Below, piece by piece: positions 44,528 through 55,900 of a stretch of 64,000 nucleotides of DNA (positions are counted from its first letter, which is position 1; each line of letters starts with the position of its first letter). A program made the position numbers and the translations under genes. The notes beneath the pieces were generated by a model. That model ran no database searches and was not told the origin of the DNA. It saw only the letters and a program-made list of their open reading frames with translations. Source of the DNA: Peronospora farinosa (Eukaryota; Oomycota; Peronosporomycetes; Peronosporales; Peronosporaceae); contig CANTFK010000643.1 in NCBI GenBank assembly GCA_947646735.1, positions 124,001 to 188,000 of the forward strand, in the 5' to 3' direction.

Positions 44528-47246
44528 CTAATTCGAGCCTTGCCTAATTTGCATTGCAATGTCAGCGACGATGAGACTGTCGTCAATCTCTATAGTTGAA
44601 ACCATCGTAGAGGACACCAGCCGCACGTCAGCAACCGATCCACCGAGCTCATCGAATACTACAAGAAGATTCTCTTGATCCTTCAACAACCAGTCTTGTG
44701 GAACATGATAGTAGCGTTGAACAAAGTCGCCCTCGTCATTAATGAGCCAGTAGCGACCCAAGTCATGGCCGTTAATAAACGCACGGCCACGGGTGAGTCC
44801 AAGGAAATCGAGCAGGATTGACGACTGCTGCTCGCTCTCCACCTGTTGCGCAGGATACCGAAATGACGTGCAATACCAACTCATCAGTTGGCGACCCTTC
44901 TTGACAGCATTTCCAGAAAATGCATCCACACGAGGAATCGGAGTCCACGGTACCGAATTTAACCACTGCAAACGATAGATCTCCAACTGCTCGCCAACAA
45001 GACTCGGGTACATCAACCATTCTTGGCCGTCTGTGAGATCCACGTGTCCAACTCGAACACTACCCGTTATTCCTTTGCTGTGGTTGCTGCCTAGCGAGTA
45101 GATTCCCAGACTTATAGACACCAATTTCAGGTCATGCTTACGGTCTGCATCAATATTCGCCGGTAAGTAGAATTGGAACTCCTGGGAGCAGTTTTCACCA
45201 GGGTATCCGAGATTTCTCTCACCGATAAGCCGCTTGTCGACGAAAGCGATGATACTGCTGGCCTCGCATGAGGTTACCTTCAGTGTCACCGCGGCATCGT
45301 CACTATCGCCAGTACGCCCATCTAGCTGTTTTAAAGTGAACGAGGTCTCATAAGTTAAATAGTCGGATTGATCTGCGGTCAACTGAAGTTGCTCAACCGG
45401 TCGGTTGGCCACCACTCGTTTTCTTGGAGCCCGTGGTGATACATCAAGCTCGCTCCATGTTTTCCATTTGAGAGTGTCAGCTTTCACCAGCGCCATGTAC
45501 GATCGATGCTGATCGCCTAGAAATGACTTCTGTACGTCTGCAGTGTCAAAAAGAAGAGCTCCGTCCTTGACGATCAAGATGGACTTTGGCGCAAGATCAT
45601 ATCTGCTGTGCTTGTAAACTACGGTTACTCCCTTGTTGTCCATGTTTTCTAAGAATGCCACTTGATCCGGTCCATCTTCTGGCCCATACACAAAAGCTCG
45701 TTGCTGTGACGAAGATTGTGTAGACTGCTGGTCTGCATGTACCAGGCTATGAGGATTCAGCAATTGCCGATCATTCAGCAGTAAGATATCATTGCACTCA
45801 ATTAGCGCCTTGTGAAGCTTGCGCAAATGAGATCGTTTTGGCTCATTGCTCAGACCATCTGAATGAAGATTTACACCGTCAGCATACATAGTAGTCACTC
45901 CCGCAGAAGCACCCCTGCCGTAATTATTGCCACCATGATACATCTGAAATTGAACACCACACAAACGATTAAATGTTACTGTATCATGTGAGCTACATTA
46001 CAACAGAAAGGTATGAATTACTCACATAGTAGTTGTGTGCGGCACCGCCGATCGCAAACCATTGAGCCACAGCATACGCCACATCTTGAGGAGTTCGCTG
46101 GTCATTTGGCAACGGTCTTTTTTTACCCTTCTGCCACGTTTGAAACCAACCTTCATCTTCAGTCCACACAAGTGGGTCCGATGGGCGATCGTGTACATTT
46201 GTTACCGCGAAATCGAAACAGTTATCAGCATTACACGAGAGAATCGTGTTTTCAGCTGCATTGGCGTCGCACCTGTGGACAACCAGAAGAAAACAATAAG
46301 CCTAACTAGACATCTGCAGCTCATCCAGTGGTCGTCAGTAACGTACATGACCCATGGAATCGACGTATCCAATTGCTTCACAAGATCACCACACCACTTG
46401 ATGTACTCGACATCATGCGATTCCAACTCGTTTTCAATCTGTGCCATAATAATTGGTCCACCGTTCTTTGCCAGAAAGGGTCTTGAGAGGTCCACCATAT
46501 ACCGAACAAATCTCTCCATCTCACTCTGCCAAGGAGCATTACTTGATCGTACTTTCATCCCAGGGATCCAATCAAGCCACACGGGCAGACCTCCATTACT
46601 CCACTCAGCACACACGTACGGACCAAACCGAACGTGCAAGAATAGTCCTACTTCTGCTGCTAGTTGATAGAATCTCGTAATATTGGCATTCCCTGCAAAG
46701 TTAAATACTCCTCGTTCTTGTTCATGCAAGTTCCAGAATACATCTACAATTTTACAGGAATACATTGATCCGTTAGGTAAAAAAAATAGTATACTACTTT
46801 TGACTAAATATAGTACTTTACTTAAGTATCCAATGAAAATTCTTACACATTTCAATATGATTAAGACCGTCTCGTTTAGCATCTCGTAACAATTGTTCCC
46901 ATTGACCTGGTGAGCTTCGTGGATAATGGATTGAACCTCCTAATAAAAGCGTCTGTTTGCCATCAATCTCAAACCCTCGAGTGGAATATTTAATACTATA
47001 TCCGGATTGACGTTTGGCTGGATTGATGTCATCGTACATCAAATAGTGTACATTACGTGTGTCATTGGAAACCCACAATGGGTTCGAAGTACGCAGAGCG
47101 GGCGGGCGCGCACTAATGAAGCACGTGACGATCAAAAGGACAACGAGCAGAGCAGTATCTACGCGACGAAGACGACGAGGTGGAGAAGACACTGGGGGAA
47201 TGTCTACAGCCAAGAGCGCCTCGTTCGTATTCTCCTCTTCGTACAT
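44528..47246 (-). CDS. GH35 beta-galactosidase with N-terminal membrane anchor
   Basis: Exons 47246-46847, 46743-46347, 46272-46026 and 45943-44528 give 819 residues with consistent phases. GH35 enzymes remove terminal beta-galactose from polysaccharides or glycoproteins. Conserved blocks are LLLGGSIHYPRSSPGQWEQL, YVFWNLHEQERGVFNF, HVRFGPYVCAEWSNGGLPVW, GGPIIMAQIENE with acid/base Glu ~239, LVWTEDEGWF with nucleophile Glu ~304, and YYMYHGGNNYGRGASAG. The C-terminal half has jelly-roll-like parts (LGLTRGRAFINGHDLGRYW). Instead of a cleaved signal peptide the N-terminus has ~30 cytoplasmic residues ending RRLRRVD and a membrane span at ~31-46 (LLVVLLIVTCFISA), so a type II membrane protein is likely. 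The first in-frame ATG was chosen. Confidence 0.88.
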
Positions 47247-47770
47247 TTTGCAATTATCTGATGTGGCAGAACATAGTGAAGCCAAGAAGGAATGACAATC
47301 ATTTCGATACGTGCGTGTTTTACACTATTTTTTGGATCTCTTGGTACAGTGTGCCCATCGGTTCACACGTCACATGTTGAAGTGCATGTTTAGTGGTGAT
47401 GATAGAGAAAGCATTTGTACTATTAATGCTTGTTTTGCTGGTAAAATAGCTACTAGTGTTGGCCGACACGCTTGGCCAACCCATTTTGCCATTGCTCTTT
47501 GTGCAAAGAGGTCGACTTTTGACGCATTTCAAAAGCCTCTGCTGACAGCTTCAATTAGCGAGGTCAATTTAGCCTTAGAGAGAAAGCAGAAGAGTCTATT
47601 TAACCTGTAGCACTTGCAGAATGTCTGGTCGATTCTAAACCTGATTAGCAACGCCGTAGCTTTTGACTGGCTTCTACAATCAAATAGCTGAAGACTTTGG
47701 CGAAAGAAAACCATGTGCAAACAAATCAGCGCTTCATATCTATCAGCTCTCTTAGCTTTTAAAGTAAGCA
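47247..47770. other. Upstream region of the GH35 gene
   Basis: 524 bp with no recognised gene. An open frame of 99 codons on the plus strand (47311-47610) shows no family features. The retroelement block starts at 47771. Confidence 0.45.
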
Positions 47771-47975
47771 TGTAACGGGCTCAACGTTACACGTACCCGC
47801 TAAGTATGCGATATTCAACGGGCAGGTCTAAAAAGGTACGTAAGTACTTAAGATTTGTCGCTTGGGTGGAACACACCATGTGTCACACCCTTGTGTATGT
47901 AATATACACTAGGTGTATTCACATTGATGGGGATGACTCCCAGCTGGGACTAGGCGTCATCAAATAATGTAACAG
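47771..47975 (+). repeat. LTR-like sequence at the left edge of the retroelement block
   Basis: Starts TGTAACGGGC, as the LTRs here do. About 200 bp match, in inverted orientation, the sequence at 63607-63464 continued by 55207-55135 (shared parts include GGTGGAACACACCATGTGTC and GGGACTAGGCGTCATCAA). It may be the end of the 3' LTR of minus-strand element D or part of a separate solo LTR. 47976-48727 is AT-rich, with a (TA)n run near 48272-48290, and is probably the rest of an LTR and 3' leader; its other end is not clear. Confidence 0.55.
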
Positions 47976-48727
47976 GACATCTAGTTACACGTAAACATTA
48001 AGTTATATACTTAATGTTTGGTCTAAAAGTATCCATGATTACTTTTGACCTGTCACTTGGGTGCGATACACAAACGTGATCCACCCTCGTGAATGTGATA
48101 TCCATTTATGGTTTCACATGGAAAGGAATGACGCTAGTTGAAGTAGGCATCGCGACGTTTCAGAAAGACGTCAGTCGCGATCTTAAATCTAGATTTAAGT
48201 TCATGCGACAGGGTACGCTTCTAAAGAGTCGCGTATCCGATCTATATACATATATAGCCAATCAGTAGTTAAGTATATATATATATATAGTTATAATTAA
48301 TTAAATATAGCTCAGTCTTGAATTTGCTAAACACCGAAGCATCACGCACGAGAAGCTGAAAAGCTTCTACGTGACGTCGGTGACTTCTTGTCTAAAGGGT
48401 TCGTTGCACTCTCGCTTAAGCGAGAGGCAACTGGTGGTACTACTGCTTAAGCAGTCGGCCAACCGCATAACCACCCTCGCACGCGAAGGTAAGACGGTCT
48501 AACCGCTTTCTCGCTTGTGTGCTAAGTAGCACGAGGCGAATCTTCCATCTCACTATAATGCGTATGAAGATCCATCTCCCATTGTAGACTACAATGAAGG
48601 CACGCCGTTGCCATCACCCCAAAGTGGGATGAGCAAATCGCATTGATGGGACATATGTCCCCATCATTTAAGGCACCCGTCCTTGAAGGGCGTCTATGCT
48701 TCCTGAAAGTGGAAACCCCAGTCGTCT

Positions 48728-49626
48728 GTGCCTACGAGCGCAGCGACTAAGACTGAGCGCGCTACTTCGAAAGGAGTAGTCGCGACTCAGTCAGATGTGA
48801 CTCCTCAAGCTGATGTCTTGACAATCCATAATGGAGAGTCAGACTCAGGTGAGTGTGAGCTGAAAGCTCCACCAAGTACACCGTCGGCCTCACTAGCCCG
48901 CCGTCGCGAGGGCGGCTACGTGAGTGGTGGCTTGCCACCAATGCCACCTCCATCTGAGTGGATAAATTCGGATGGGTCTAGTGCAGCGCTTTTGCAGCGT
49001 GCAACTATTGACGCTCATAGGTTTTATAGCGTCTTTTCCCTTGTGGAAAAAGCAGGGCAAAGCACTTGGTCATTCTTTCCCAATTCCAGTCGTGCTGCGT
49101 TCTAACGAAACAGCCGACGAATATGAAGCTGAGCTCCGGCGCCGTGTTACCTTTCATGTAGATGCAACGAAACAGCGGTCGCAGCGAATCAGCTTCGCCA
49201 TGAAGCGTGGGTATGAAAACTTGGGTGGTAAGCGACCCCCAATTGATTCTCGCCACGATTCTTCTGCTAGTCCATCCGGACCTAGCAGAAAGACGACAGC
49301 TGGTGCTGCTTCACATAAGTAGCCACCACCCCAGGCATGTCGACGCGCAAAGCGTCAACAGGCTCCCATACGTCAAAGCTTGTTGGGTAACCCTTCCACT
49401 GGACCAGGATTTGGAGCTTTCGCTTCACAAACCGGTGGACCAACAGCCTTCCAACAAGGAAGAGCGTATTCCCTTCCGTTTCCACCAACACAGGTGGCGC
49501 CCGATAGGAGCGGCGATTACTCCCAACTATTCGCGGCTGCCTTTCCTGTTGTCATTCAGTCGCAGGCGGAGATCGCTGCGCTGAAGTGAGAGGTGGCCGA
49601 TCTTTCGAGTCATGTACTATAAATAT
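48728..49626 (+). pseudogene. Antisense ORF of element D
   Basis: Runs on the strand opposite to D's gag-pol, downstream of pol. After a Ser/Thr-rich N-terminus (about residues 1-75) come DGSSAALLQRATIDAHRFY, a one-base frameshift in a TTTT run near 49035, then PLWKKQGKALGHSFPIPVVL, RSNETADEYEAELRRRV and QRISFAMKRGYENLGGK. The same frame continues past a TAG at 49320 and a TGA at 49587 to QSQAEIAALK and EVADLSSHVL, a heptad-like end. About 300 codons in total, with three lesions. From about 49280 the sequence is antisense to D's chromodomain and linker. Short motifs match the antisense ORF of element E. The function is unknown. Confidence 0.5.
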
Positions 49627-50008
49627 TCGCTTCGTGAATACGATGGATCGTCAGGGGTATGACCGCCTGAAGACCCGTTTGGACATTTTATAGCGACTGG
49701 TGATGAGAGACCCGCGTCAAGCGCGGAGCCCTCCTCATTCACCAAGTCCTCTACCGAGCCCTCGTTCGTATACGGGAAGCCTATGGGCTTCCTCGTCGCC
49801 TGATCGGCCGCGACGCTCGACTCACAGTCGACGTCACCATCGGTCTCGCTAGACTGATGGGAATATATGATATCTTGTAGATCAACATATCGTTTCGGAC
49901 GATCCACGTAAATACGGGGTGCGTTTTCATATACAGTGGGAGAGTGAGCCTATAATTTAGGTCTCCAGCTTCTTCAACCACTGTAAAGGGCCCAATGAAC
50001 CGGGGCAA
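49282..50008 (-). pseudogene. Integrase C-terminus and chromodomain of element D
   Basis: 50008-49781 reads MPRFIGPFTVVEEAGDLNYR and THPVFTWIVRNDM, the usual GPY/F-type integrase end. A variable acidic linker follows (SSETDGDVDCESSVAADQAT), then the chromodomain RKLQILVQWKGYPTSFDVWE with LRVDMPGVVATYV near 49300-49460. Chromodomains direct insertion to methylated histone H3 in related elements. Frameshifts separate the parts. Confidence 0.75.
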
Positions 50009-50188
50009 TAGCTTAGTAGTACCACCAGGTAGTACAGAAATGGCATGTTTAGGTAAAGTAGCAGTGCTTTATAGCACTTTTTCCCCCACACTAAAGTGCT
50101 CATTGTTTTTGCGACCATGCTGGTCTGCATATCGTTTTTGCTTGTCATGTGCGCTTGCCATCGCGTCACGGACCTTACGTGTGATGTC

Positions 50189-51285
50189 TTATCGCTTGTC
50201 TACAAATCGCTGATCTTCTCTCACGCTTTTAGCATCCAGCTCGCCTATGACGCCTCCAAGAGGTCGTTCACGAGTTAACGCAGTTGATAACACTATAGTG
50301 TCATCATCAAGGAGCACTGGCATTTCATGCCGTGCCTCCTCTGTGACACCTATAGGTGTCGTGACCACTGCTAAACTAGCAATATCACTAGGGAAACCTT
50401 GGCCCTTTTTAGCATTCGTACCGAGCGAAGTGAGGAGCCCTCCCCCACCAAGACTCGGGCTGCGTACAAACGAGACTGGCGTGCGAGGATGACGCAGTCC
50501 GTTAATGTAAAACGGTGTTTCACCCGTACTGGCGTGAAAACTGTCATTAATAGCGAGCTCCACTAATGGCAATTGCTTGATCCATTCTTGGGGAGTCTCT
50601 ACTGTTCGCAACACATCTACCACAACTCGATAGGCACATTCTGTTTGGCCATCAGTTTGGGGATGATCAGCGGTTGACATGTGGAGCTTGCTTCCCAGCA
50701 GCTCAAGCACATGTCGCCAAAAACCTGAAGTAAAAAGCGAATCTCGGTCCGATACTATGGACTCGGGCATCCCGTGTAGTCGATACACATGATGCCCGAG
50801 TCCATAGCCTCTTTTCCTGAGATCTTGGTGCCTTATGGTGCCAAATGAACCATCTTGTTCAGTCTGTCTACAAAGACAACGAGCCCCGTCCTGCCTTTAT
50901 GGTCAGGCGGTAAGCCAAACATAAAGTTCAAAATGACCGACTTCTAACACTCAGTTGGAATCGGCAGTGTCTTCAGTGGCGCACTGTTCGAAGGTGCAGG
51001 CTTTATGCGCTGGCACTCTTCACAAGAGCGAATATAGTTGGCCACCCAACGATATAGGTGGGGCCACCAAAATTCCTCTGACACTCGTAAGAATGTCTTT
51101 CCACGGCCCAGATGCCCACTAGATGGCGCATTATGGCACTCGTGAAGTATCATCAGCTTGCGATCTGTTTCATGAGGGACATAGATTCTCAAGGGACCAC
51201 AAGATGACAGTTGATGCCATAACAGGCCATCACTGTAACTAAAGCGATTGAGCTTCGCTTTGAGGGGTAATCTTTCGTCCACCAA
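50189..51285 (-). pseudogene. Integrase of element D (broken)
   Basis: The H2C2 finger is at 51285-50944 (HECHNAPSSGHLGRGKTFLR, SCEECQRIKPAPS). The core is at 50788-50189 with MPESIVSDRDSLFTSGFW and STADHPQTDGQTECAYRVV carrying the later D and E. The first part of the core between 50944 and 50788 is replaced by rearranged sequence with a 17-bp inverted repeat (50755-50771 against 50791-50807), so no full catalytic triad remains. Confidence 0.75.
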
Positions 51286-53588
51286 AATGATCCAACAGCA
51301 GGCGACAATGTTCGTCCTGACTGTAACACTCCTTGATATCGGAGGCCATTGAGCTCGTCACATGGTAGGACTTCATGGCTGCCAATGTTGACGACTCAAG
51401 TTGTGCTTTCGCACGAGACACACTGTCCTGGTGTCTTGCCTCGAAGTCTGGTCTGCGTGATAACGCGTCAGCCATGACATTCGACTTACCCGGCTTATGT
51501 TCAGTTTTGAAATCAAATTCAGAGAAGAAAGTTAGCCATCTCGCCATTCTCGGCGAGAGGTGCGGTGAATTTATAGCGGTTTGCAGTGATGTATGATCCG
51601 TATAAACCACAAATGGTTCAGTGCCTAAAAGGTGCCACACGAAACTTCACAAGGGAATACTTAAAATTGAAAGTAGCTCCTGTCATGCACAGGGTAATTC
51701 AGCTCTGCGGCTTTTAAAAGCCGAGACTGATAAGATATGACACGGTCAACGCCGTTGTCATCCTTCTGCATGAGCGCGCTGCCGATTGCAAAATTGCTTG
51801 CATCGCAGACGACGCTAAAGGGATTATTCGCGTCTGGCAATGCCAAGACCGGTGTCTCAACAATAGATTGCTTCACTGATGTGAACGCATCTTCTTGCTC
51901 CTTTGGCCAAGTCCATTCTGTATCCTTTTTCAAAAGTTCAGACAATGGCTTGGTCTGCTCCGCATAATTCTTGCTGTACTTATGCAAGTAATTAGCGAGC
52001 CCAAGGAATTGGCGCAGATCCTTCACGTGTCGTGGGACTGGCGATTCCTTTACAGCCTTTACCTTTTCTGGGTCTGCTCGTACACCATGTGCACCTACGA
52101 CGCAGCCCAGTACAGGTATCTCGGGGACCCTTATTACGCACTTTCCAAGTTCACGTATAATTGGGCGTCACCCATAGTCTGCAACACAGCGTCTAAATGA
52201 CGATTGTGCGACTCTATTGCGCTCATACCGTCCTCCGCCCTACTATGCACGAATACATCGTCAAAGTAATGGGACGCATAGGCACGGTGCTGACGCATCA
52301 CGTGAGCCACCGCTCGGTTGAATGTTGCCGGAGCATTTTTCAACCCTTGTGGCATCACAAGCCACTCCCACAGCATACCGCTTGGGGTGCTTACTGCCGT
52401 TTTGGCTACATCAGTATCTCTCATGAGAACCTGATAGTAGCCATCCTTCAGATCCATCGCGGAAAAGATAGTTGACTTTCCCATGGAATTCAACAAAACA
52501 TCTTTCCGCGGGATCGGCGTTTGGGCCGGAATGGTGGCTGTGTTCAGCTTATTATAAGCATGAACCACGCGCCATCCACCCGTGGCTTTACGCACACAGA
52601 AGGTCGGGCTGAAGTGAGGCGACTTACTCGCACGTACATTTCCCGCCTTAGCTCGCTTGTCGAAGAACTCATCGATGTAATCGACTTGTTCCTTCGGCAA
52701 CGGCCATTGCTTGGTCACACAATACTTGGTGCCAGGCTCCAGGTCAATTTCGTGCCTGATGCCTCTATCGGCCGGTAGGCGGCTCGGCACTTCTGCTGGA
52801 AACACATCACGGTGTTGCCACAGAACATCATAGAACGGTAGAGGACTGTCCTTCAAAGCGTCCCAGCCTTGAACAGCGAACCCCTCCTTTATGTCGGTCT
52901 CCAAGATGCTCTTATCCATTGTGGATGAAGAGCAACAGTCCACCACGTTCTCTTCTGGAACTGGTGCGACTATCTCGTGGATCTTTCCTTCCTTTAGTTC
53001 GGACAGGAATAGATCCCACGTCATCTCCGAGAGATATACTATCTCCTCGGCAGATGCCAAGACAAGTTGGAGCACCTCAACTGAGGATGCCTCCGGCATT
53101 TTGTCTTCGACGGCCTCGAACAACTCGTTCGTAGGTCCGTCCTCTTGGACCGAGACTGATCCAAGGGTCTTTCGTTTCGACGTGCCCTTGATCGTCTTAA
53201 TACGTCTGGTGCTCGTTCTTCGAGTCACCACAACCTTTGACCTAAAAGAAGGTGTCGTTGTTGTATCAGCCAACGCACTCCTTCCAACCGCACCAGGCCC
53301 ATGGCTCTGTGTCGGTTCTTGTGGCGCTTGACTTCCTAACAGCCCACTATCAACTGCCACAGGCTCTCGGCTCTGTGCAGGACTATTGAGCGCATGACTA
53401 CTTGCCATCTCCCCATTCACCCCACCAGACTTTTCGACCTGGGAAGGAATATGTGTCATGTCAGGACACTCCCAACTACTCCAGGCACAACGAGCTGAGT
53501 AGTACCTGGTGTCGATTGACATACAGTCATCGCACCCTCGACTGTGTTGGACAAGCATCATCCACATAAGCTTCTCGCAAGAGCACAT
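51239..53588 (-). pseudogene. Pol linker, RT and RNase H of element D
   Basis: A long Ser/Thr/Pro-rich linker with VVVTRRTSTRRIKTIKG leads into RT: RLPADRGIRHEIDLEPGTKY, SPTFCVRKATGGWRVVHAYN, TPSGMLWEWLVMPQGLKNAP and the active site ASHYFDDVFVHSR. The main frame stops at 52134 just after YVNLESA. After a gap, LRQFLGLANYLHKYSKNYAE (from 52026) and the RNase H blocks FSVVCDASNFAIGSALMQ, FVVYTDHTSLQTA and SNVMADALSRRPDF follow, with one break near 51660. The YFDD box is intact. Confidence 0.85.
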
Positions 53589-53925
53589 CCTTTCCGGTGT
53601 CTTGCGTAGAGCTAGCGACTGTGCGTGTACGCCAGTCTATCCATGGTTGGTGTTTAGCCAACCAAGGCATGCCTAGGATGAGGTCATACGGACTCTCCAT
53701 ACCTAGCACTGTGAACTTCTCTTTACAGGAGAAGTCACTGAAACTGAAGGCGAGTTCAACTTGTACTACCTCTGATTTTACGAGCGCATCGTTCGCTAAA
53801 CGAACGATCGCCTCTTCTCGCTTGCCATCCTGGCAAAGCGACTCATAACTCGCCGGACTCTTTTTCAGAGCCGCTAGTTTCATAAAGTTCTGTGATGCAC
53901 CCGAATCCACGAGAAGGGTCATCAC
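53527..53925 (-). pseudogene. Protease of element D
   Basis: MTLLVDSGASQNFM keeps the retropepsin DSGA triad, and YDLILGMPWLAKHQPWIDW is the usual second conserved block. Open over ~130 codons; the frame overlaps the start of the RT frame in another phase, so a frameshift lies between them. Confidence 0.75.
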
Positions 53926-54195
53926 TTGGTCATAGCTTCGTACTCGAGTGCTATAGACTAAAGTGACGTGGTCCGACCTTTCGGAACCTCATGGACTATG
54001 CTACCCATTTGTTCGATCACTCTGAACTTAGGGGTAGCTTCAGAGTCCGCGACAGTAGGGAATCCCGCCCCTACTGCGCTCCCGCATTTCCCGACCCATC
54101 TGGGGCAGGTGCTGAACCCGTGCGACGTGCACAGTTCTTCGATCCATGGGAGCCTTTATGCTGGCTGCCTTAGCACCAGCAGCAACTGTGGCATA

Positions 54196-55088
54196 TCAGC
54201 GAGTCATCATATGGCCTCGCTTGACGCACTTGTAGCAGATCACATCTGCATTGCCTAACTCCATAGGAGTGGGATCAGACTTCTCGGCTGACGGCCTGTA
54301 ATAGTCTGTCGTCGAGGCGCTGTTGTAGGATTGCTCCTCAACCAAGGCAATGTCAGTTTCCTCTTCCATCGTCGCTGGAACCTTTCTAAAAAAAGCCTGA
54401 CACGATAGGCCGTGCCTAAGTCCATTCATGAACGTGGCCACCTTGATACGCTCTGGTATCGGTTCCCATTAATGGATGCCGACAGCGAACGCATCTCCTG
54501 CACAAATTCTTGCAGAGAGCGTTTCGCCTGTCGTGCTCCAAAGAAGCGCGCCATAAGCAACACTTCGTTGTTAGGCGGCTGATACATGGCGCGAATCTTT
54601 GCCTTAAAGATCGCCCATGATGGAAATGCATCAGAGTTAGCCATCAGCGCATAGTAAGCACACTCTGATGCTTTGCCACGCAAGTTAAACATGGCATACC
54701 GCATTGATCCACTGCTAAAAAAAGGGGAAAAAGTTATGTGGAGCAGGCCCATCAAACTTCGGAGGGTCCATTCGAATGGGCCTAAGATGATTAGACCGGG
54801 CTGAGAGCGTCTCAACAGTTCTGTTGAGCGCCTCTTTCCGAGCTTTCTCACGCAAAATCTCATCCTGAGTCTTACTGATGGCTCAGGCGTGGCTTGGCTG
54901 TTTGCCTCGGACGCGTGTCTACGCTGTCCGAGCACAAACGCCTCGAATTGCTCCAACTGAGCCAAATGGTGCTCAGGAGGAAAATTTAAGAGGTTTGTAA
55001 CCAAGTCCCTGCGCCAAATGTCCTGCCAACTCCCTATGAGGGGAGGAAAGTCTCCCCATTCAATACTGAGGGGCATCCGTATCCACAC
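54196..55088 (-). pseudogene. gag of element D
   Basis: 55088-54426 holds the capsid-like part (MFNLRGKASECAYYALMANS, LLMARFFGARQAKRSLQEFV). A frameshift near 54440 leads to ATFMNGLRHGLSCQAFF and the zinc knuckle start CYKCVKRGH near 54210. The motif FFGARQAKRSLQEFVQEMR parallels RFLAARQGKKELSDYVQELR in element E. Confidence 0.75.
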
Positions 55089-55134
55089 GCACGCTCATTC
55101 CAACGTGCGAGCTCAAATAAATTTAATATCGCTT

Positions 55135-55207
55135 GATTGCGTAACTGACTGACGTCAGTTGATGACGCCTAGTCCCAGCTCGGCGTCATCCCCATCAATG
55201 TGAATAG
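55135..55207 (-). repeat. LTR-like fragment left of element E
   Basis: Its reverse complement (CATTGATGGGGATGAC and on) matches 47925-47975. With 63464-63607 it forms one inverted copy of the left-edge sequence at 47771, split by insertion of element E. Confidence 0.6.
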
Positions 55208-55846
55208 TGTAACGGGGTTACACGACGGTTGTAGCGTCTTTCCGAGAGTTTACGGTTAAACACTCCTTTTGTATTGCATATAATGCATTATTATACTTCT
55301 CTTTAGAGAGGTATTAAGTATGAGCGTTAAGATACGGTATTCGGTAATACCGTATCTTATTGATTGGGATTCGATAAATCACTAACGCTGTATTAAGTAC
55401 ATCATACACAGATGTTTAGACGATACGTCGTCCAATAGCAAAGTCTGCATATAACAATTACTATTATAGTAATTAATCTAGTGTAGGTTACTTAGAGTAG
55501 GACTATTCATATTATCTTAAAGCATAAATAAAATCAGTTCTCCTTTTGAGTTTAAGATCGCAAGTCGTTCTGACTTGTACTTTTGTGCACTTCGTGCATT
55601 GGTTCTCTGAAACTCTAAGCTTCTAGCTTGTTCTTGCACTCTGTGCGTTGGTTCTCTGAACCTTAAGCTTATTGCTTGCTGACTAAAAGTCTTTCCTACT
55701 TCCTTAGAACAGGGTGACTTTAAGTCGTTTAATTAGTTCCTTAGAACTAAGTGGCTTTTATCCTTAACTCTATTTAGTTCTCTAGAACTAAGAGGCTTCC
55801 AGCCGAAAGTCTTCCTCTGGCTAAAGAGCTGTGTAGCTCCGCTACA
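55208..55846 (+). repeat. 5' LTR of element E
   Basis: 639 bp from TGTAACGGGGTTACACG to AGCTCCGCTACA. It contains a palindromic ATACGGTATTCGGTAATACC tract near 55330 and several TTAGTTCCTTAGAACTAAG-like repeats near its end. By eye it differs from the 3' LTR at three internal sites and at two of the first six bases. Confidence 0.85.
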
Positions 55847-55848
55847 CT

Positions 55849-55866
55849 TGGTAGCACTTGTAGTCA
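55849..55866 (+). other. Primer-binding site of element E
   Basis: TGGTAGCACTTGTAGTCA, two bases after the LTR, with the same TGGTAGCACTT core as in element B. The matching tRNA 3' end would be AAGTGCTACCA. Confidence 0.65.
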
Positions 55867-55900
55867 ATCCTACACCTGAGTCTTTAAAGACTGACCCTCT

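Larger units (their letters stand above)
49282..55088 (-). mobile_element. Element D: Ty3/gypsy chromovirus, minus strand, decayed
   Basis: Minus-strand order: gag (55088-54196), protease (53925-53527), RT and RNase H (53588-51239), integrase (51285-50189) and chromodomain (50008-49282). It is much better preserved than B, but gag, the RT/RNase H junction, RNase H and the integrase are broken. The 5' flank beyond 55088 is an inverted LTR-like piece interrupted by element E, so no normal LTR pair is visible. Confidence 0.85.

Noticed and set aside
47311..47610. 99-codon plus-strand frame upstream of the GH35 gene
   Set aside because: No family resemblance and no coding context; kept only as part of an intergenic region.
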